Shown: piece by piece, positions 35,373-44,294 of the stretch
Position numbering within the stretch: position 1 is the stretch's first letter
Layout: the number at the start of each line of letters is the position of its first letter
Source: Bacillus sp. CGMCC 1.16541
GTDB lineage: Bacteria; Bacillota; Bacilli; Bacillales; Bacillaceae_H
DNA: 64,000 bases
Direction of reading: 5' to 3'
Assembly: GCF_003184905.1 (NCBI RefSeq)
Contig: NZ_QFRU01000028.1
Coordinates: 1-64,000 of the forward strand
Position numbers and translations under genes: made by a program
Notes under the pieces: generated by a model
Told to the model about the DNA's origin: nothing
Database searches by the model: none
The model's input: only the letters and a program-made list of their open reading frames with translations

Positions 35373-35608
35373 AAAATGAGCTTTCACCTTTAATACGTTA
35401 TATTATAGTGATGAATAAAACGTGCAAAGGAGCGCCATTACTGAAAAAGAGATGGTTGTTTTTTATTGTACATAGATAAACAAATTTTTAATATTTTCAT
35501 TCATACGATTGAAGAATACTTCCTTTGAACCTGTAGTTGACGTATTCTTCACTTGTTATGTTAAAATAATATAAATGAGTTTACTTTGGAACTTTAGGAG
35601 TGAAGAAC

Positions 35609-35734
35609 ATGCTTGGAGTCTTATTAATGTGTGCACTCTCTGTCATTGGGATTGCAGTCGCGCTTTTTAGTTTGATTGGGACATTTATTAAAAAGATGGC
35701 AAAAGCACGTGAACTTAATAGTCAAAGAGATTAG
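35609..35734 (+). CDS. Small single-TM membrane protein (41 residues)
   Basis: MLGVLLMCALSVIGIAVALF continues to a hydrophobic N-half and a charged C-tail (KKMAKARELNSQRD). TTAGGAGTG lies about 7 bases upstream and a strong terminator follows. The hydrophobic helix could be a signal anchor. Unknown family. Confidence 0.6.
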   Translation: MLGVLLMCALSVIGIAVALFSLIGTFIKKMAKARELNSQRD

Positions 35735-35757
35735 GTGGAGCTCCTAATCTCTTTTTT
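35726..35757 (+). terminator. Terminator of small membrane gene
   Basis: AGAGATTAGG pairs perfectly with CCTAATCTCT, followed by a T run; it overlaps the stop codon. Confidence 0.9.
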
Positions 35758-35768
35758 CACGAAAAAGC

Positions 35769-36200
35769 CTATTGTTGCTGTAACTTTCTTACTTGAATTT
35801 CGTGAAACGGGGAGCTTTCTTCTTCGCTTACAACACTAAACACATTTTCATCTAAGTCGAAAAATTCAAAACTTTTTATACACCCATTATCTTTTAGTTC
35901 AGTTACGCGCACTCTGTTTTGTTGAAGATGTTGATAGGCTTTTTTAATATCCTCTACAATCAAATTGAAATAGACGTTTCTCTTGTTTCCTTGAATGGTG
36001 AACTCTGTTGATTGAGAATCTGTTACTTCGACAAGACTGAGTTGTGTTTGGCTGTTCGGAAAATAAAATCCTACACCTTTGTCCATCACTTCTCTCCACT
36101 CGGCAATCTTTTTAACACCTAAATTCTTCTCATACCATTTCACTGATTGCTCCAGGTTTGTAACGGGGATGAAAATACTTCCTACTTTGAACACCTGCAT
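35769..36200 (-). CDS. VOC (glyoxalase/bleomycin-resistance fold) protein
   Basis: The 143-residue protein starts FKVGSIFIPVTNLEQSVKWYEKNLGVKKIAEW and has paired beta-alpha-beta-beta-beta units, the second with NVYFNLIVEDIKKAYQHLQ and SFEFFDLDENVFSVVSEE. Such proteins are metal-dependent dioxygenases, isomerases or antibiotic-binding proteins. The substrate cannot be inferred. It shares the bidirectional gap with a plus-strand small gene. Confidence 0.85.
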   Translation of the reverse strand: MQVFKVGSIFIPVTNLEQSVKWYEKNLGVKKIAEWREVMDKGVGFYFPNSQTQLSLVEVTDSQSTEFTIQGNKRNVYFNLIVEDIKKAYQHLQQNRVRVTELKDNGCIKSFEFFDLDENVFSVVSEEESSPFHEIQVRKLQQQ

Positions 36201-36324
36201 CTCTCCCTCCTATATCGTTATCCATATTATACCACGAATTATTAAACAAAAGAACGAAAAACTAGAATATACGTTCGTTTTATACATCTCATTCTATTTG
36301 GTGGTCACACTTACGTAAAACTAA

Positions 36325-36357
36325 AAGGCCCTTTGTCAACGTTGTTAACAACAGGGC
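36325..36357 (-). terminator. Terminator of manganese catalase
   Basis: AGCCCTGTTGT pairs with ACAAAGGGC on the minus strand, then CTTTTAG. The loop is short. Confidence 0.65.
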
Positions 36358-36378
36358 TCTCATCGTTATGTCTTTTCT

Positions 36379-37284
36379 TTAATCTACCTTCAATCCAGCT
36401 GATCGCTGAAGACGCTTCGCAATTTCTGCAAATTCATCAGGGCCAATACCAGGAGCGAATTCTTCTGGTACTTCATCTAAATCAGGAATAGGAGCCCCGT
36501 TTGGTGCACCAAAAATGACTTCTAACTTACCTCCATCTTCTGGATGCTGACCTTTCCAAATTTTTGTGACTTCTTTATAATCGTTATCACTGAATGTATA
36601 GAGTTTGCGATGAACACCTTGATCTTCATATTTTCTCGCCGCATCAAATGCTTTATTACTTAAGTTTGGAATGGGAATAAGTTTTGTCATATCCACACCT
36701 GTTGCAATTTCTAAAGCTTTAGCGTAAGCAACGACGTGAACACCACCACGCACAAGTAAATAGCCGATCATTTCACGAGCAACAGGATTATCGGTCATTT
36801 CATAAACACGCATTTTATGAGTTCTCGCGCCACATTCTAAGAAAAAGTTATGAAGTAAATCTAAAATTAAATTTCCACTATTAAATACATTGTCCCCTGT
36901 CCATGCTTTTCCCATCGAGTCAAACGGAAAAGCTGTTTGTGCTGTTGAAATAAAGTGATACGTATTGCGTAAATCTTTAGCATCTTGCATGGGGGCAATA
37001 TCAGGATCGCCTGGGAAAGTCGTCCCTGTTAACATCAAGTTAATCGTATTTGACACGAGCTCTACGTGGCCAAATTCTTCAGCTGTAATACTAGCAACTA
37101 GGTCGTAAAAGGGACGCAGCTTCTTTTTTGAGCGAAAATTAAACGATTGATACATGTAATTATTTAATGTGGACATTTCACCGAACTTTCCACCTAACAA
37201 TTCTTGTACCGCGGCCGCTGCATTCGGATCTGGACTTTTGGGCTCAGGCAATTCAATTAACAGTTTATCCATCCGTTTAAACAC
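36379..37284 (-). CDS. Manganese catalase
   Basis: The 301-residue non-haem catalase has a ferritin-like four-helix domain: ELLGGKFGEMSTLNNYMYQSFNF, SITAEEFGHVELVSNTINLM, LECGARTHKMRVYEMTDNPVAREMIGYLLVRGGVHVVAYAKALE. These supply the glutamate and histidine ligands of the di-manganese site, and the protein resembles B. subtilis YdbD. The start is GTG at 37284 after CTGGAGGGAAG. It protects against hydrogen peroxide; family members in spore formers are often sporulation or stress associated. Confidence 0.92.
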   Translation of the reverse strand: MFKRMDKLLIELPEPKSPDPNAAAAVQELLGGKFGEMSTLNNYMYQSFNFRSKKKLRPFYDLVASITAEEFGHVELVSNTINLMLTGTTFPGDPDIAPMQDAKDLRNTYHFISTAQTAFPFDSMGKAWTGDNVFNSGNLILDLLHNFFLECGARTHKMRVYEMTDNPVAREMIGYLLVRGGVHVVAYAKALEIATGVDMTKLIPIPNLSNKAFDAARKYEDQGVHRKLYTFSDNDYKEVTKIWKGQHPEDGGKLEVIFGAPNGAPIPDLDEVPEEFAPGIGPDEFAEIAKRLQRSAGLKVD

Positions 37285-37386
37285 GAGGCTTCCCTCCAGT
37301 TATATGCTATAGTTTGGATGACCATCTATTAAGGTGTATGTAAGAACGAGCTTGTTTCATGCACTAAAGTATTTGTTTAAGAACTG

Positions 37387-37416
37387 AAAAAAGCTTGATT
37401 GAGCATCAAGCTTTTT
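37387..37416 (-). terminator. Terminator of YuzF-like gene
   Basis: AAAAGCTTGAT pairs with ATCAAGCTTTTT with a short loop, just after the stop codon. Confidence 0.85.
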
Positions 37417-37437
37417 GACATATATAGACGTATTTAA

Positions 37438-37674
37438 TTAATCTGGCATGATCCACACAATCTGTTGCAAACGCACAAAAAACATAGAATCTTTTGCTTG
37501 AATCACAACATGATCCACTTTCACATCTCGTACTTTCCCTCTTACACTTCCTCGCACCGTTTCAATCACCACTTCTTTTCCTTTGACCGACTGCAATGTT
37601 TCAAATACATATGGATCCACTAACGTGACCATATGAGGAGCTTGGTAGTTTCTCTCATCTTGTTCGTAGGACAT
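37438..37674 (-). CDS. YuzF-like DUF2642 protein
   Basis: The 78-residue protein has VTLVDPYVFETLQSVKGKEVVIETVRGSVRGKVRDV and a C-terminal DSMFFVRLQQIVWIMPD, the Sm-like DUF2642 pattern of YuzF. The start at 37674 follows AAAAGGAGAGGG; in-frame ATGs further upstream have no ribosome binding site. The function is unknown; relatives are spore-coat or cytosolic small proteins. Confidence 0.8.
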   Translation of the reverse strand: MSYEQDERNYQAPHMVTLVDPYVFETLQSVKGKEVVIETVRGSVRGKVRDVKVDHVVIQAKDSMFFVRLQQIVWIMPD

Positions 37675-37761
37675 CTGTATACCCTCTCCTTTTCGTTTCA
37701 TTCGTTCTAGTCTATGCACAGTGCCCATGATTGTGAATGAGATTTTATCCTATCGATATGA

Positions 37762-37790
37762 AGAAAGGCTTAAGGAACGAGCCTCAAGCT
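37762..37790 (-). terminator. Probable terminator of decayed luciferase-like gene
   Basis: GCTTGAGG pairs with CCTTAAGC on the minus strand, followed by CTTTCTTC. Confidence 0.45.
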
Positions 37791-38165
37791 TTATTTGCTG
37801 GGAGATAGGGGAGCAATTCATGAATAACTTCTTCTGCAGGAAGCTGACTATCAAACAAGGCGAAGAACAAGTGATTAACACGCACATTTTTGTAAATGTC
37901 GGAATACGTGTCGTCGGCTTTGGAACAAGATTGGCACCTTGAATCGTTCCTTTTGAAGAATGAATCGCTGGAAGCTCTTCATAAAGTACTTTATTCAAAT
38001 AGTGAAAAGCTTCAACAAAAGATTCACCGCGATTTGAATGAGACACCTGTAACGCTTCAAAATCGGCATAACGATCTCCCGATGACACACCTAAAAGTAA
38101 CCGTTCAAGAAATAGTTGGTCAATCGTCGAAATCTCTTTTGCTACACGAAGCGGGTGTCTTATTA
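37786..38165 (-). pseudogene. Decayed luciferase-like (LLM) flavin monooxygenase
   Basis: The minus strand encodes IIRHPLRVAKEISTIDQLFL, then LLLGVSSGDRYADFEAL and NLVPKPTTRIPTF, typical of LLM-class oxidoreductases (LRHP..VAK...SLD.LS.GR...GV.SGDR). The frame then shifts, and the tail VNHLFFALFDSQLPAEEVIHEL then LPYLPANKA is in another frame. The N-terminal third is missing. It starts abruptly at the end of an MFS fragment. Confidence 0.65.
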
Positions 38166-38168
38166 TTT

Positions 38169-38385
38169 TTACGCTTCTTTCTCAAGGCTACGTAACCAGA
38201 CCGTTAATACAACTGCTCCTGCTACCATAATAGCTCCAATCCATGGTGTATGAATTAAACCAATAGAATCGACAACAAGTCCACCCACAAATGACCCAAT
38301 TGCAATCCCTACGTTAAATACCGCAATATTTAAAGCTGAAGTTACGTTTACAGCCGATTGTAATTTCATGTTACGAGATAAACGA
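38169..38385 (-). pseudogene. C-terminal fragment of an MFS permease
   Basis: MKLQSAVNVTSALNIAVFNV then GIAIGSFVGGLVVDSIGLI and TPWIGAIMVAGAVVLTVWLR correspond to the last two TM helices of a DHA1-type major facilitator (AraJ/YdhP-like). No other TM helices precede it; upstream sequence is unrelated. It abuts the LLM remnant with a small overlap. Confidence 0.65.
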
Positions 38386-38488
38386 AGGCGCCTTTCATCC
38401 ATCGATCTGCACTTCATTAAGAAGCGTAAAGTTCTTAAAGAGAAGTAAGCACTTTTAAGTACGGTAGGCACCTAGAAGTACCTATATA

Positions 38489-38539
38489 AAAAGGTTGATG
38501 CAGATGGCACTGTACAAAATCCATTTGCATCAACCTTTA
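38489..38539 (-). terminator. Terminator of small membrane gene
   Basis: AAAAGGTTGATGCA-ATGG pairs with CCAT-TGCATCAACCTTT; on the minus strand it is followed by TTTTTAT. Confidence 0.85.
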
Positions 38540-38545
38540 TGAACC

Positions 38546-38644
38546 TTACTCTTGCTTCAACTCCCTCTCTAGGTAGTCTAATCGTTTATATATACGATAA
38601 AAAATCGGTAAATACGCAGTAACAACAATAAGCAGCCACCCCAT
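38546..38644 (-). CDS. Tiny single-TM protein (32 residues)
   Basis: MGWLLIVVTAYLPIFYRIYK is followed by RLDYLERELKQE. AGAGAGGTTGG precedes the ATG, and a strong terminator follows at once. The amphipathic charged tail after one TM resembles small regulatory membrane peptides. No family recognised. Confidence 0.5.
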   Translation of the reverse strand: MGWLLIVVTAYLPIFYRIYKRLDYLERELKQE

Positions 38645-38741
38645 CTAACCAACCTCTCTCTTTTGTTCTATTTCTATCATTTCACCATAGTATATTCCTA
38701 TATTATCTATTTATTTTCAAACAATAGAAAGGAAGATGACA

Positions 38742-38873
38742 ATGGAAATATCACCATCAAATGAACAAATTTGCTTAGAATATACGCTTTGTGCGCCAGT
38801 TGAAGAGTTTTTCATTACCTGGATTGCTGTATTCATCCTTTACCTCGGTTATCGCTACATCTATCAAAAATAA
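38742..38873 (+). CDS. Tiny membrane-associated protein (43 residues)
   Basis: MEISPSNEQICLEYTLCAPV leads into EEFFITWIAVFILYLGYRYI and YQK. AAAGGAAGATG lies 5-6 bases upstream. The C-half is a hydrophobic aromatic helix. It is divergent from the 32-residue protein and has no recognised family. Confidence 0.5.
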   Translation: MEISPSNEQICLEYTLCAPVEEFFITWIAVFILYLGYRYIYQK

Positions 38874-38949
38874 CAAAAACGGTTAATAGATTTATACACA
38901 TAATTGTAAATGTAAATGAACACATTATCGAAAAGGAGGAATTCAGATC

Positions 38950-39282
38950 ATGTTGAAAGTAGTTGTGGTTACGCTTATGTTACTACCTGCTGCGCCTCAT
39001 ATTCTGTACACAGAAGCAAAAGCTGCTTCATACAATGCAGCAACCTTTCCTGCTCATGCAAAGTGGGGGAAAATTGCCATGCAGCAAGTGAAAAATAAGT
39101 ATCCATATGCAAAGATTGTTGATTACCTTCACGTTGGACGAGAAATCAATGAACCAACCTCTATTGAAACGTTTAAGTTACAAGTGAAAAATGGAGAAAA
39201 AATGTTTAATGTGACGGTAAAAATTGAATTTGACACAAAAACAGAGAACGTCCTTAACATGAAATTAATCCAAACAAATTAA
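38950..39282 (+). CDS. Secreted YqzG/YhdC-family (DUF3889) protein
   Basis: The 110-residue protein has a signal peptide (MLKVVVVTLMLLPAAPHILY...AKA) and a core WGKIAMQQVKNKYPYAKIVDYLHVGR followed by ETFKLQVKNGEKMFNVTVKI and a FDTKTENVL motif. It matches B. subtilis YqzG/YhdC in pattern. AAAGGAGGAATTC lies upstream. The function is unknown; likely extracytoplasmic. Confidence 0.8.
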   Translation: MLKVVVVTLMLLPAAPHILYTEAKAASYNAATFPAHAKWGKIAMQQVKNKYPYAKIVDYLHVGREINEPTSIETFKLQVKNGEKMFNVTVKIEFDTKTENVLNMKLIQTN

Positions 39283-39350
39283 TGTGTCTTTGTTGCATAG
39301 ATCACCTTTTCCATGACATGATAAAGTGAATGAAAATGAAAGGCGTGTCA

Positions 39351-39623
39351 ATGATGGAAGAATTGTATACATGTAAGTTTCGGATTTTACATACAATCGA
39401 ATTGCCAGAGAAACAAATGAAAGAATGTACGGTTCTCACAAAAATCAAACACGAGACAACAAGTGAAATGATGTATGAAGGTGAACTTCGTGTACAATTT
39501 AATGAGTTTGGTATTTTTCCTGTTGCCAAAGACATTGCAAATGCCATTTCACAACGCTCTTTACGGCAAAAAGTAGCGGCCGAATTAAAACGTTACGTTC
39601 GACCGCATAAAAATTTTTTATAA
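39351..39623 (+). CDS. Hypothetical protein (about 90 residues)
   Basis: MMEELYTCKFRILHTIELPE begins a mixed beta/alpha protein ending KVAAELKRYVRPHKNFL. The start at 39351 follows AAAGGCG; two ATGs at 39330 and 39336 are alternatives without a ribosome binding site. It is convergent with the DUF4163 gene, three bases away. No family recognised. Confidence 0.55.
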   Translation: MMEELYTCKFRILHTIELPEKQMKECTVLTKIKHETTSEMMYEGELRVQFNEFGIFPVAKDIANAISQRSLRQKVAAELKRYVRPHKNFL

Positions 39624-39625
39624 AG

Positions 39626-40228
39626 TTAGCTAATCATTTCTCCAAGAGGACCATCTTCTTTAACAATCGGCTGAATGTCATAAACCGAGATTGGAAAGAA
39701 TGGGAATCCGTATACATAAGGCGTTAAGTCATACAATTGAAAAAATAAAACAAGGGATTTGTCTGCAATATAAAAATCTTGCTCTGGACTAATTCCTTTG
39801 TATTCTGAAATAAGCGGAATGTCCCTATCTTTAATTTGCTTTCCCACAAAATCAGATAACACTTTTACGTAGTCACTATCTTCATTAAACAATTCTTTCA
39901 ATTTGTATTTTTTCCCGGTTTGCGTGTCAAACGTTAAACTTTTTGTAACAGTAATTCCGTGTGCACCTCCTGAGTATGCAAAATTAACAAGTGTTAAGCT
40001 CAAAATTCCTCTTTGGTTATTTTTGATTTCATAATACCCCGATACTTCGGTATCTGGATTTTCATCATATCCTTGGTTTTGAATCATCTTGTTCACGGCT
40101 TGCATAATGGATGTATTAATCCGATATTGAGCAGTTGCGTTCGTTAAACCATGGATGATTGGCACGTATACATCCAACTTGTGCTTAACAAGACGTTGCG
40201 TATACACTTGAACAGGAAAATTAATCAT
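39626..40228 (-). CDS. DUF4163/DUF3298 (RsiV-like) domain protein
   Basis: The 200-residue protein contains VYVPIIHGLTNATAQYRINTSI, YEIKNNQRGILSLTLVNFAY, the SGGAHGITV motif with FDTQTGKKYKLKELF, and a C-terminal DUF3298 part. The same pair forms the extracellular part of anti-sigma factor RsiV, but here no TM or signal is present, so it may be cytosolic. AAGGGAGGAC precedes the ATG at 40228. Confidence 0.8.
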   Translation of the reverse strand: MINFPVQVYTQRLVKHKLDVYVPIIHGLTNATAQYRINTSIMQAVNKMIQNQGYDENPDTEVSGYYEIKNNQRGILSLTLVNFAYSGGAHGITVTKSLTFDTQTGKKYKLKELFNEDSDYVKVLSDFVGKQIKDRDIPLISEYKGISPEQDFYIADKSLVLFFQLYDLTPYVYGFPFFPISVYDIQPIVKEDGPLGEMIS

Positions 40229-40453
40229 TTTCTGTCCTCCCTTTTTACTCTCTATGAGTAGCGTATTCAACTGCAACGCCTATGGTTCGTAAAAGTGAGC
40301 TTGTAAACTCTTTATTTATATGTCCAAATGAACGTAAATGAGTTTCTTAACCAAACAAACAATCTACACTCAGTAACCTAAGCCTCTTGAATTCTCTTGC
40401 AAAAATCTGTTTAAAGACTACCCTATAAGAGCTTGTCCGTTATATACCATTCT

Positions 40454-41317
40454 TTAAACTGATTGTTTGACACCATGAATGGTTTTCGCTGCATCTACTG
40501 TGTTTTTTAATAACATCGTAATCGTCATCGGTCCAACTCCACCTGGTACTGGCGTAATATAGCCTGCTTTTGCTTTTACTTCTTCAAAGTCAACGTCACC
40601 AACTAGCTTGCCTTCTTCCATTGTGTTTCCAACATCAATGACAATGGCTCCTTCTTTTACATCATCCGCTTTAATAAGACGAGGCTGTCCAACAGCAGAT
40701 ACGAGAATGTCTGCTTGCTTTGTCATCGCAGATAAATTCTTTGTGCGAGAGTGAGCAATGGTAACCGTTGCATTCTCTTGAAGCAATAACATTGATACTG
40801 GCTTTCCAACAATATTACTACGTCCAATGACCACTGCATGCTTTCCAGAGATTTCTTCACCAGAGCGTTTAATTAACTCAATAATACCATGTGGTGTACA
40901 CGGTAAATAACAATCATCACCAATAACCATATTACCAACGCTTACAGGATGAAAGCCGTCTACATCTTTAGATGGGGAAATCGCATTTAAAACGGCTTTT
41001 TCATCAATATGTTTAGGGAGTGGTAATTGAACTAAAATTCCATGAACATTTTCACTTTCATTTAAATATTTAATATCAGCTAATAATTCTTCTTGTGTAA
41101 TGGACACATCTCGTTTTAATACTTCAGATGAAACACCAATTTGTTCACATGCTTTTGCTTTTGCTTTTACGTAAGAATGTGAAGCAGGATTATTACCAAC
41201 TAAAATAACAGATAACCCTGGAGTAATTCCTTGCTCTTTTAATTGAGCTACCTCTTCTGTTAACGCTGCGCGCAACTCAGCTGCTACTTCTTTCCCTTTA
41301 ATAATGGTTGCTGTCAT
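40454..41317 (-). CDS. folD: Bifunctional methylene-THF dehydrogenase/cyclohydrolase
   Basis: The 287-residue enzyme interconverts 5,10-methylene-THF and 10-formyl-THF. Signatures are SYVKAKAKACEQIGV with catalytic lysine, GILVQLPLPKHID, DVDGFHPVSVGNM, GRSNIVGKPVSMLLL and PVPGGVGPMTITML. The length is typical. The ATG at 41317 is well spaced from AAAGGAGAG, whereas the ATG two codons upstream is too close. Monocistronic here. Confidence 0.96.
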   Translation of the reverse strand: MTATIIKGKEVAAELRAALTEEVAQLKEQGITPGLSVILVGNNPASHSYVKAKAKACEQIGVSSEVLKRDVSITQEELLADIKYLNESENVHGILVQLPLPKHIDEKAVLNAISPSKDVDGFHPVSVGNMVIGDDCYLPCTPHGIIELIKRSGEEISGKHAVVIGRSNIVGKPVSMLLLQENATVTIAHSRTKNLSAMTKQADILVSAVGQPRLIKADDVKEGAIVIDVGNTMEEGKLVGDVDFEEVKAKAGYITPVPGGVGPMTITMLLKNTVDAAKTIHGVKQSV

Positions 41318-41627
41318 GTGCATGCTCTCCTTTCAATATCAAACGGGGATATGTACGAACTATAGTAAATAATTTAACACAAAAGTTCGTTTCTGTTCAA
41401 TTTATTTTATATTTTTATTTATTAACGACATAAATAAAGTCAAATAACGTACATTTCAACCAAAAACGTTGACTAATGATACACTTCTTTTTCTTATCAT
41501 ATCAAAGATAATAACTAAACACGAACGAGGATACCCCCATGAAAGTGAATGAAATCATTTCATGCACATCTAATAAACAAGAGGATGTCTCAGAAAAGGA
41601 CAACCTCTCCTCTTCTAAGACACCCTC
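41318..41627. other. Intergenic region between folD and AI-2E-type permease
   Basis: AT-rich sequence carries the permease terminator near 41581. A short palindrome, ATGAAATCATTTCAT, lies at about 41550-41564. No coding sequence or riboswitch is recognised. Confidence 0.5.
41581..41627 (-). terminator. Terminator of AI-2E-family permease
   Basis: GAGGATGTCTCAGAA pairs with TTCTAAGACACCCTC; the tail is moderately T-rich. Confidence 0.6.
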
Positions 41628-42710
41628 TTATGCTTTACGATCTTCTTCGTCAGTGACACGATAATAGATGTGACTCACAATAACTTTTAAGATTGTATAT
41701 GTTGGTAACGCTAATAATAAGCCAACAAATCCTGCTAAACTACCTGCGATTAGTAGTAACAAAATGACCGTCACAGGATGCACATCGAGCTTTTTCCCCA
41801 TGACTTGTGGAGAAATTAAGTTGCTTTCAATTTGCTGAATGACAACCACTCCGATAATGACATAAAGAGCTAGATATGGATCTTGAATAAACCCCATAAT
41901 GACACCCGGGATCGTTCCAATAAATGGACCGATAAACGGTATTAGATTTGTAAATAGTGCCACCAATGCTAACACGAGTGCATAGTCTAGGCCAATAATA
42001 AGATACCAAATATAAATACAAATTCCAACGAACAAACTAACAATAATTTGACCTTGAATGAATGCACTTAAACCAGCATTCATCTTACTTAAAACTTCAC
42101 GTGTATCTTGTTTGTATTTTTTCGGAGCAAATTTGACAATTCGTTTTGGAAGTTTATCTCCCTCTTTTAACATATAAAACAAAACAAATGGAACCGTAAC
42201 AAGTACAATGACTGTGCTACTAATGACATCAATAAACTTAACTGTACTCGATGCCACCGTTGTACCAATCTGACCGAGCGTATCTGACAATCGTTGTTCA
42301 ATGTCCATATTAGCTAATTCGCCTGCAAATCGACTCGTCCATGGTGAATTTTGTAAGTCTTGAATTCCTCTCATTAGATCACGCGCTAACGTTGGAAGGT
42401 AGTTTCCAAGTGAGATAAGCTGTTCTTTAAGAATTGGATATAAAAAGGCAATAACATTCGACATAAGTGCAATAAAGACTAAAAACACAATTAAAACAGC
42501 AAGTGTTTTGGGAACTTTTCCTTTTGTAATTACACGCACAACTGGATTAAGTAAGTAGTACAAAACGCCAGCAATTAAAATTGGAGCTAAAACGGTCGTA
42601 ATCATAATACCGATTGGCTGTAAAATAAATTCTACTTTCGTTAACATAAATGCAATTAATAAAAATAATAAAAGCCCCACACCATAACGAAAAAATTTAG
42701 ATTGTTGCAT
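41628..42710 (-). CDS. AI-2E-family (UPF0118/YueF-like) permease
   Basis: The 360-residue membrane protein has about eight TM helices and the family motif LTNLIPFIGPFIGTIPGVIMGF, plus IQGQIIVSLFVGICIYIWYL and QQIESNLISPQVMGKKLDVHPV. Members include TqsA-like exporters and sodium/proton antiporters, so the substrate is open. The gene is divergent from the FtsW-type gene. Confidence 0.88.
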   Translation of the reverse strand: MQQSKFFRYGVGLLLFLLIAFMLTKVEFILQPIGIMITTVLAPILIAGVLYYLLNPVVRVITKGKVPKTLAVLIVFLVFIALMSNVIAFLYPILKEQLISLGNYLPTLARDLMRGIQDLQNSPWTSRFAGELANMDIEQRLSDTLGQIGTTVASSTVKFIDVISSTVIVLVTVPFVLFYMLKEGDKLPKRIVKFAPKKYKQDTREVLSKMNAGLSAFIQGQIIVSLFVGICIYIWYLIIGLDYALVLALVALFTNLIPFIGPFIGTIPGVIMGFIQDPYLALYVIIGVVVIQQIESNLISPQVMGKKLDVHPVTVILLLLIAGSLAGFVGLLLALPTYTILKVIVSHIYYRVTDEEDRKA

Positions 42711-42977
42711 ACGTTTTTTTATACCTCACCTTAATAAAAATTGGTAATCGTTTGTGACCGATTGATTTTCTTATTTTATCTTGTTTTTCGTTAAAAAGAA
42801 ATGCATTTTGCCTATTCTACGTAGAAGTACGTCATAAGTTTCATATTTTCACAAAAACAAAGGTAAAAATCTTTTAACAAGATTGTCATACCATTGTTCA
42901 TGTTCTTATTTTAAAGTTATGGTACACTAATAATCTATACATAAATGAGAAGCTGAATTGAAGGAGTCTATCGATTC

Positions 42978-44141
42978 ATGAAAGAAAAAGCAATACGAAA
43001 GTTTAAACAAATGGATTGGATTTTAATTGGGACAATCTTTGCACTTTGTTCGATTGGTGTACTAATGGTCTATAGCGCTAGTTTGTACATATCGTACGAA
43101 ACAACCGGTGAATTTCATGCCTTTTTTAAGAGGCAGTTAATTTGGTTAGCTTTAGGGACGGTTGTTTTTTGGGTGGCGTCTGTTTTCTCTTACAAAGCAT
43201 ATGGAAAATCCATTAAATTTATTATGCTTGTGACAGTTGTTCTACTTATTGCTGTTCTTATTCCAGGGGTTGGGGTTGAACGAAACTTTTCTCGTCGTTG
43301 GATTGGTGTTGGAAGTTTCGTGATTCAACCTTCTGAAATCGCCAAGTTAACAATGATTATTTACTTTGCATATGCTTATACACAAAAGCAGCGCGTCATT
43401 CAACATTTCAAACAAGGAGTCGTTCCTCCGTTAATTGCCTTAGCCGTTGTCTTCCTTTTAATCTTGATGCAACCCGATTTAGGAACTGCTTCGTTAATTT
43501 TAGGTGCGTGCGGAACCATTGTCTTTTGTTCTGGTGCTCGTTGGAGACACATTCTATTACTCATCGGATCTGCTCTTTTCATGGTGTTAGCACTTGCTGT
43601 TTCAGAGCCGTATCGATTAAAACGCGTGACCTCGTTTTTAGATCCATATGAAGACCCAGATGGAGCTGGATACCAATTAATTAACTCGTTTATTGCGATT
43701 TCATCTGGTGGTTGGACTGGTCAAGGTCTTGGGCTAAGTTCGCAAAAGTTTGGTTATTTACCAGAAGCACATACTGACTTTATTATGGCCGTTATTGCCG
43801 AAGAGTTTGGCCTCATAGGGGTTTATGTTGTGTTAGCTCTGTATCTTCTCTTACTCATTCGCGGTATTTTAATTAGTCGTGAAGTAGACGACCTGTTTGC
43901 AAAACTATTAGCAATTGGGATTACGTTTAAAATTTGTATTCAAATGTTCCTAAACTTAGGCGCGATGTCTGGCTTACTTCCTATCACAGGAATTACGTTA
44001 CCATTTATTAGTTATGGTGGATCATCTCTTGTAATTACACTTGCGATGGCTGGTATTCTTGTTCAATTATCTACACATCGGCGACAGAAGCTGGACGTAC
44101 CCGTTAAACAAACGGTGAATCACACGCAACCGCCCGCTTAA
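42978..44141 (+). CDS. FtsW/RodA/SpoVE-family SEDS peptidoglycan glycosyltransferase
   Basis: The 387-residue protein has ten TM helices. SEDS hallmarks are RWIGVGSFVIQPSEIAKL, LLILMQPDLGT, DPDGAGYQLINSFIAISSGGWTGQGLG, LPEAHTDFIMAVIAEE and ITLPFISYGGSSL. It polymerises lipid II with a class B PBP. Closest in feel to FtsW/SpoVE; no PBP gene is adjacent. GAAGGAGTC precedes the start, and a strong terminator follows. Confidence 0.9.
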   Translation: MKEKAIRKFKQMDWILIGTIFALCSIGVLMVYSASLYISYETTGEFHAFFKRQLIWLALGTVVFWVASVFSYKAYGKSIKFIMLVTVVLLIAVLIPGVGVERNFSRRWIGVGSFVIQPSEIAKLTMIIYFAYAYTQKQRVIQHFKQGVVPPLIALAVVFLLILMQPDLGTASLILGACGTIVFCSGARWRHILLLIGSALFMVLALAVSEPYRLKRVTSFLDPYEDPDGAGYQLINSFIAISSGGWTGQGLGLSSQKFGYLPEAHTDFIMAVIAEEFGLIGVYVVLALYLLLLIRGILISREVDDLFAKLLAIGITFKICIQMFLNLGAMSGLLPITGITLPFISYGGSSLVITLAMAGILVQLSTHRRQKLDVPVKQTVNHTQPPA

Positions 44142-44160
44142 TTTAATACGCATTTACCGA

Positions 44161-44203
44161 AACAGCGAAACTTTTCGACTAGGAAAAGTTTCGCTGTTTT
44201 TTT
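44161..44203 (+). terminator. Terminator of FtsW-type gene
   Basis: AACAGCGAAACTTTT pairs with AAAAGTTTCGCTGTT, followed by a T run. Confidence 0.92.
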
Positions 44204-44294
44204 ACAATTTACGTCAAAATAAGCAGGAATATGTTATCATATGTCTAATAGTTTAATAGTTGCAAGTTTACTTTTTTATAAGGAGACTGAAAAG

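Noticed and set aside
37896-38195. A 99-residue plus-strand open frame over the 38 kb scar.
   Set aside because: It is antisense to recognisable LLM and MFS remnants and has no protein-like pattern of its own.
41527-41545. GGATACCCCCA shared with the hairpin at 35.3 kb, considered as a second IS end.
   Set aside because: The match is only 11 bases and no paired arm is present at this site.
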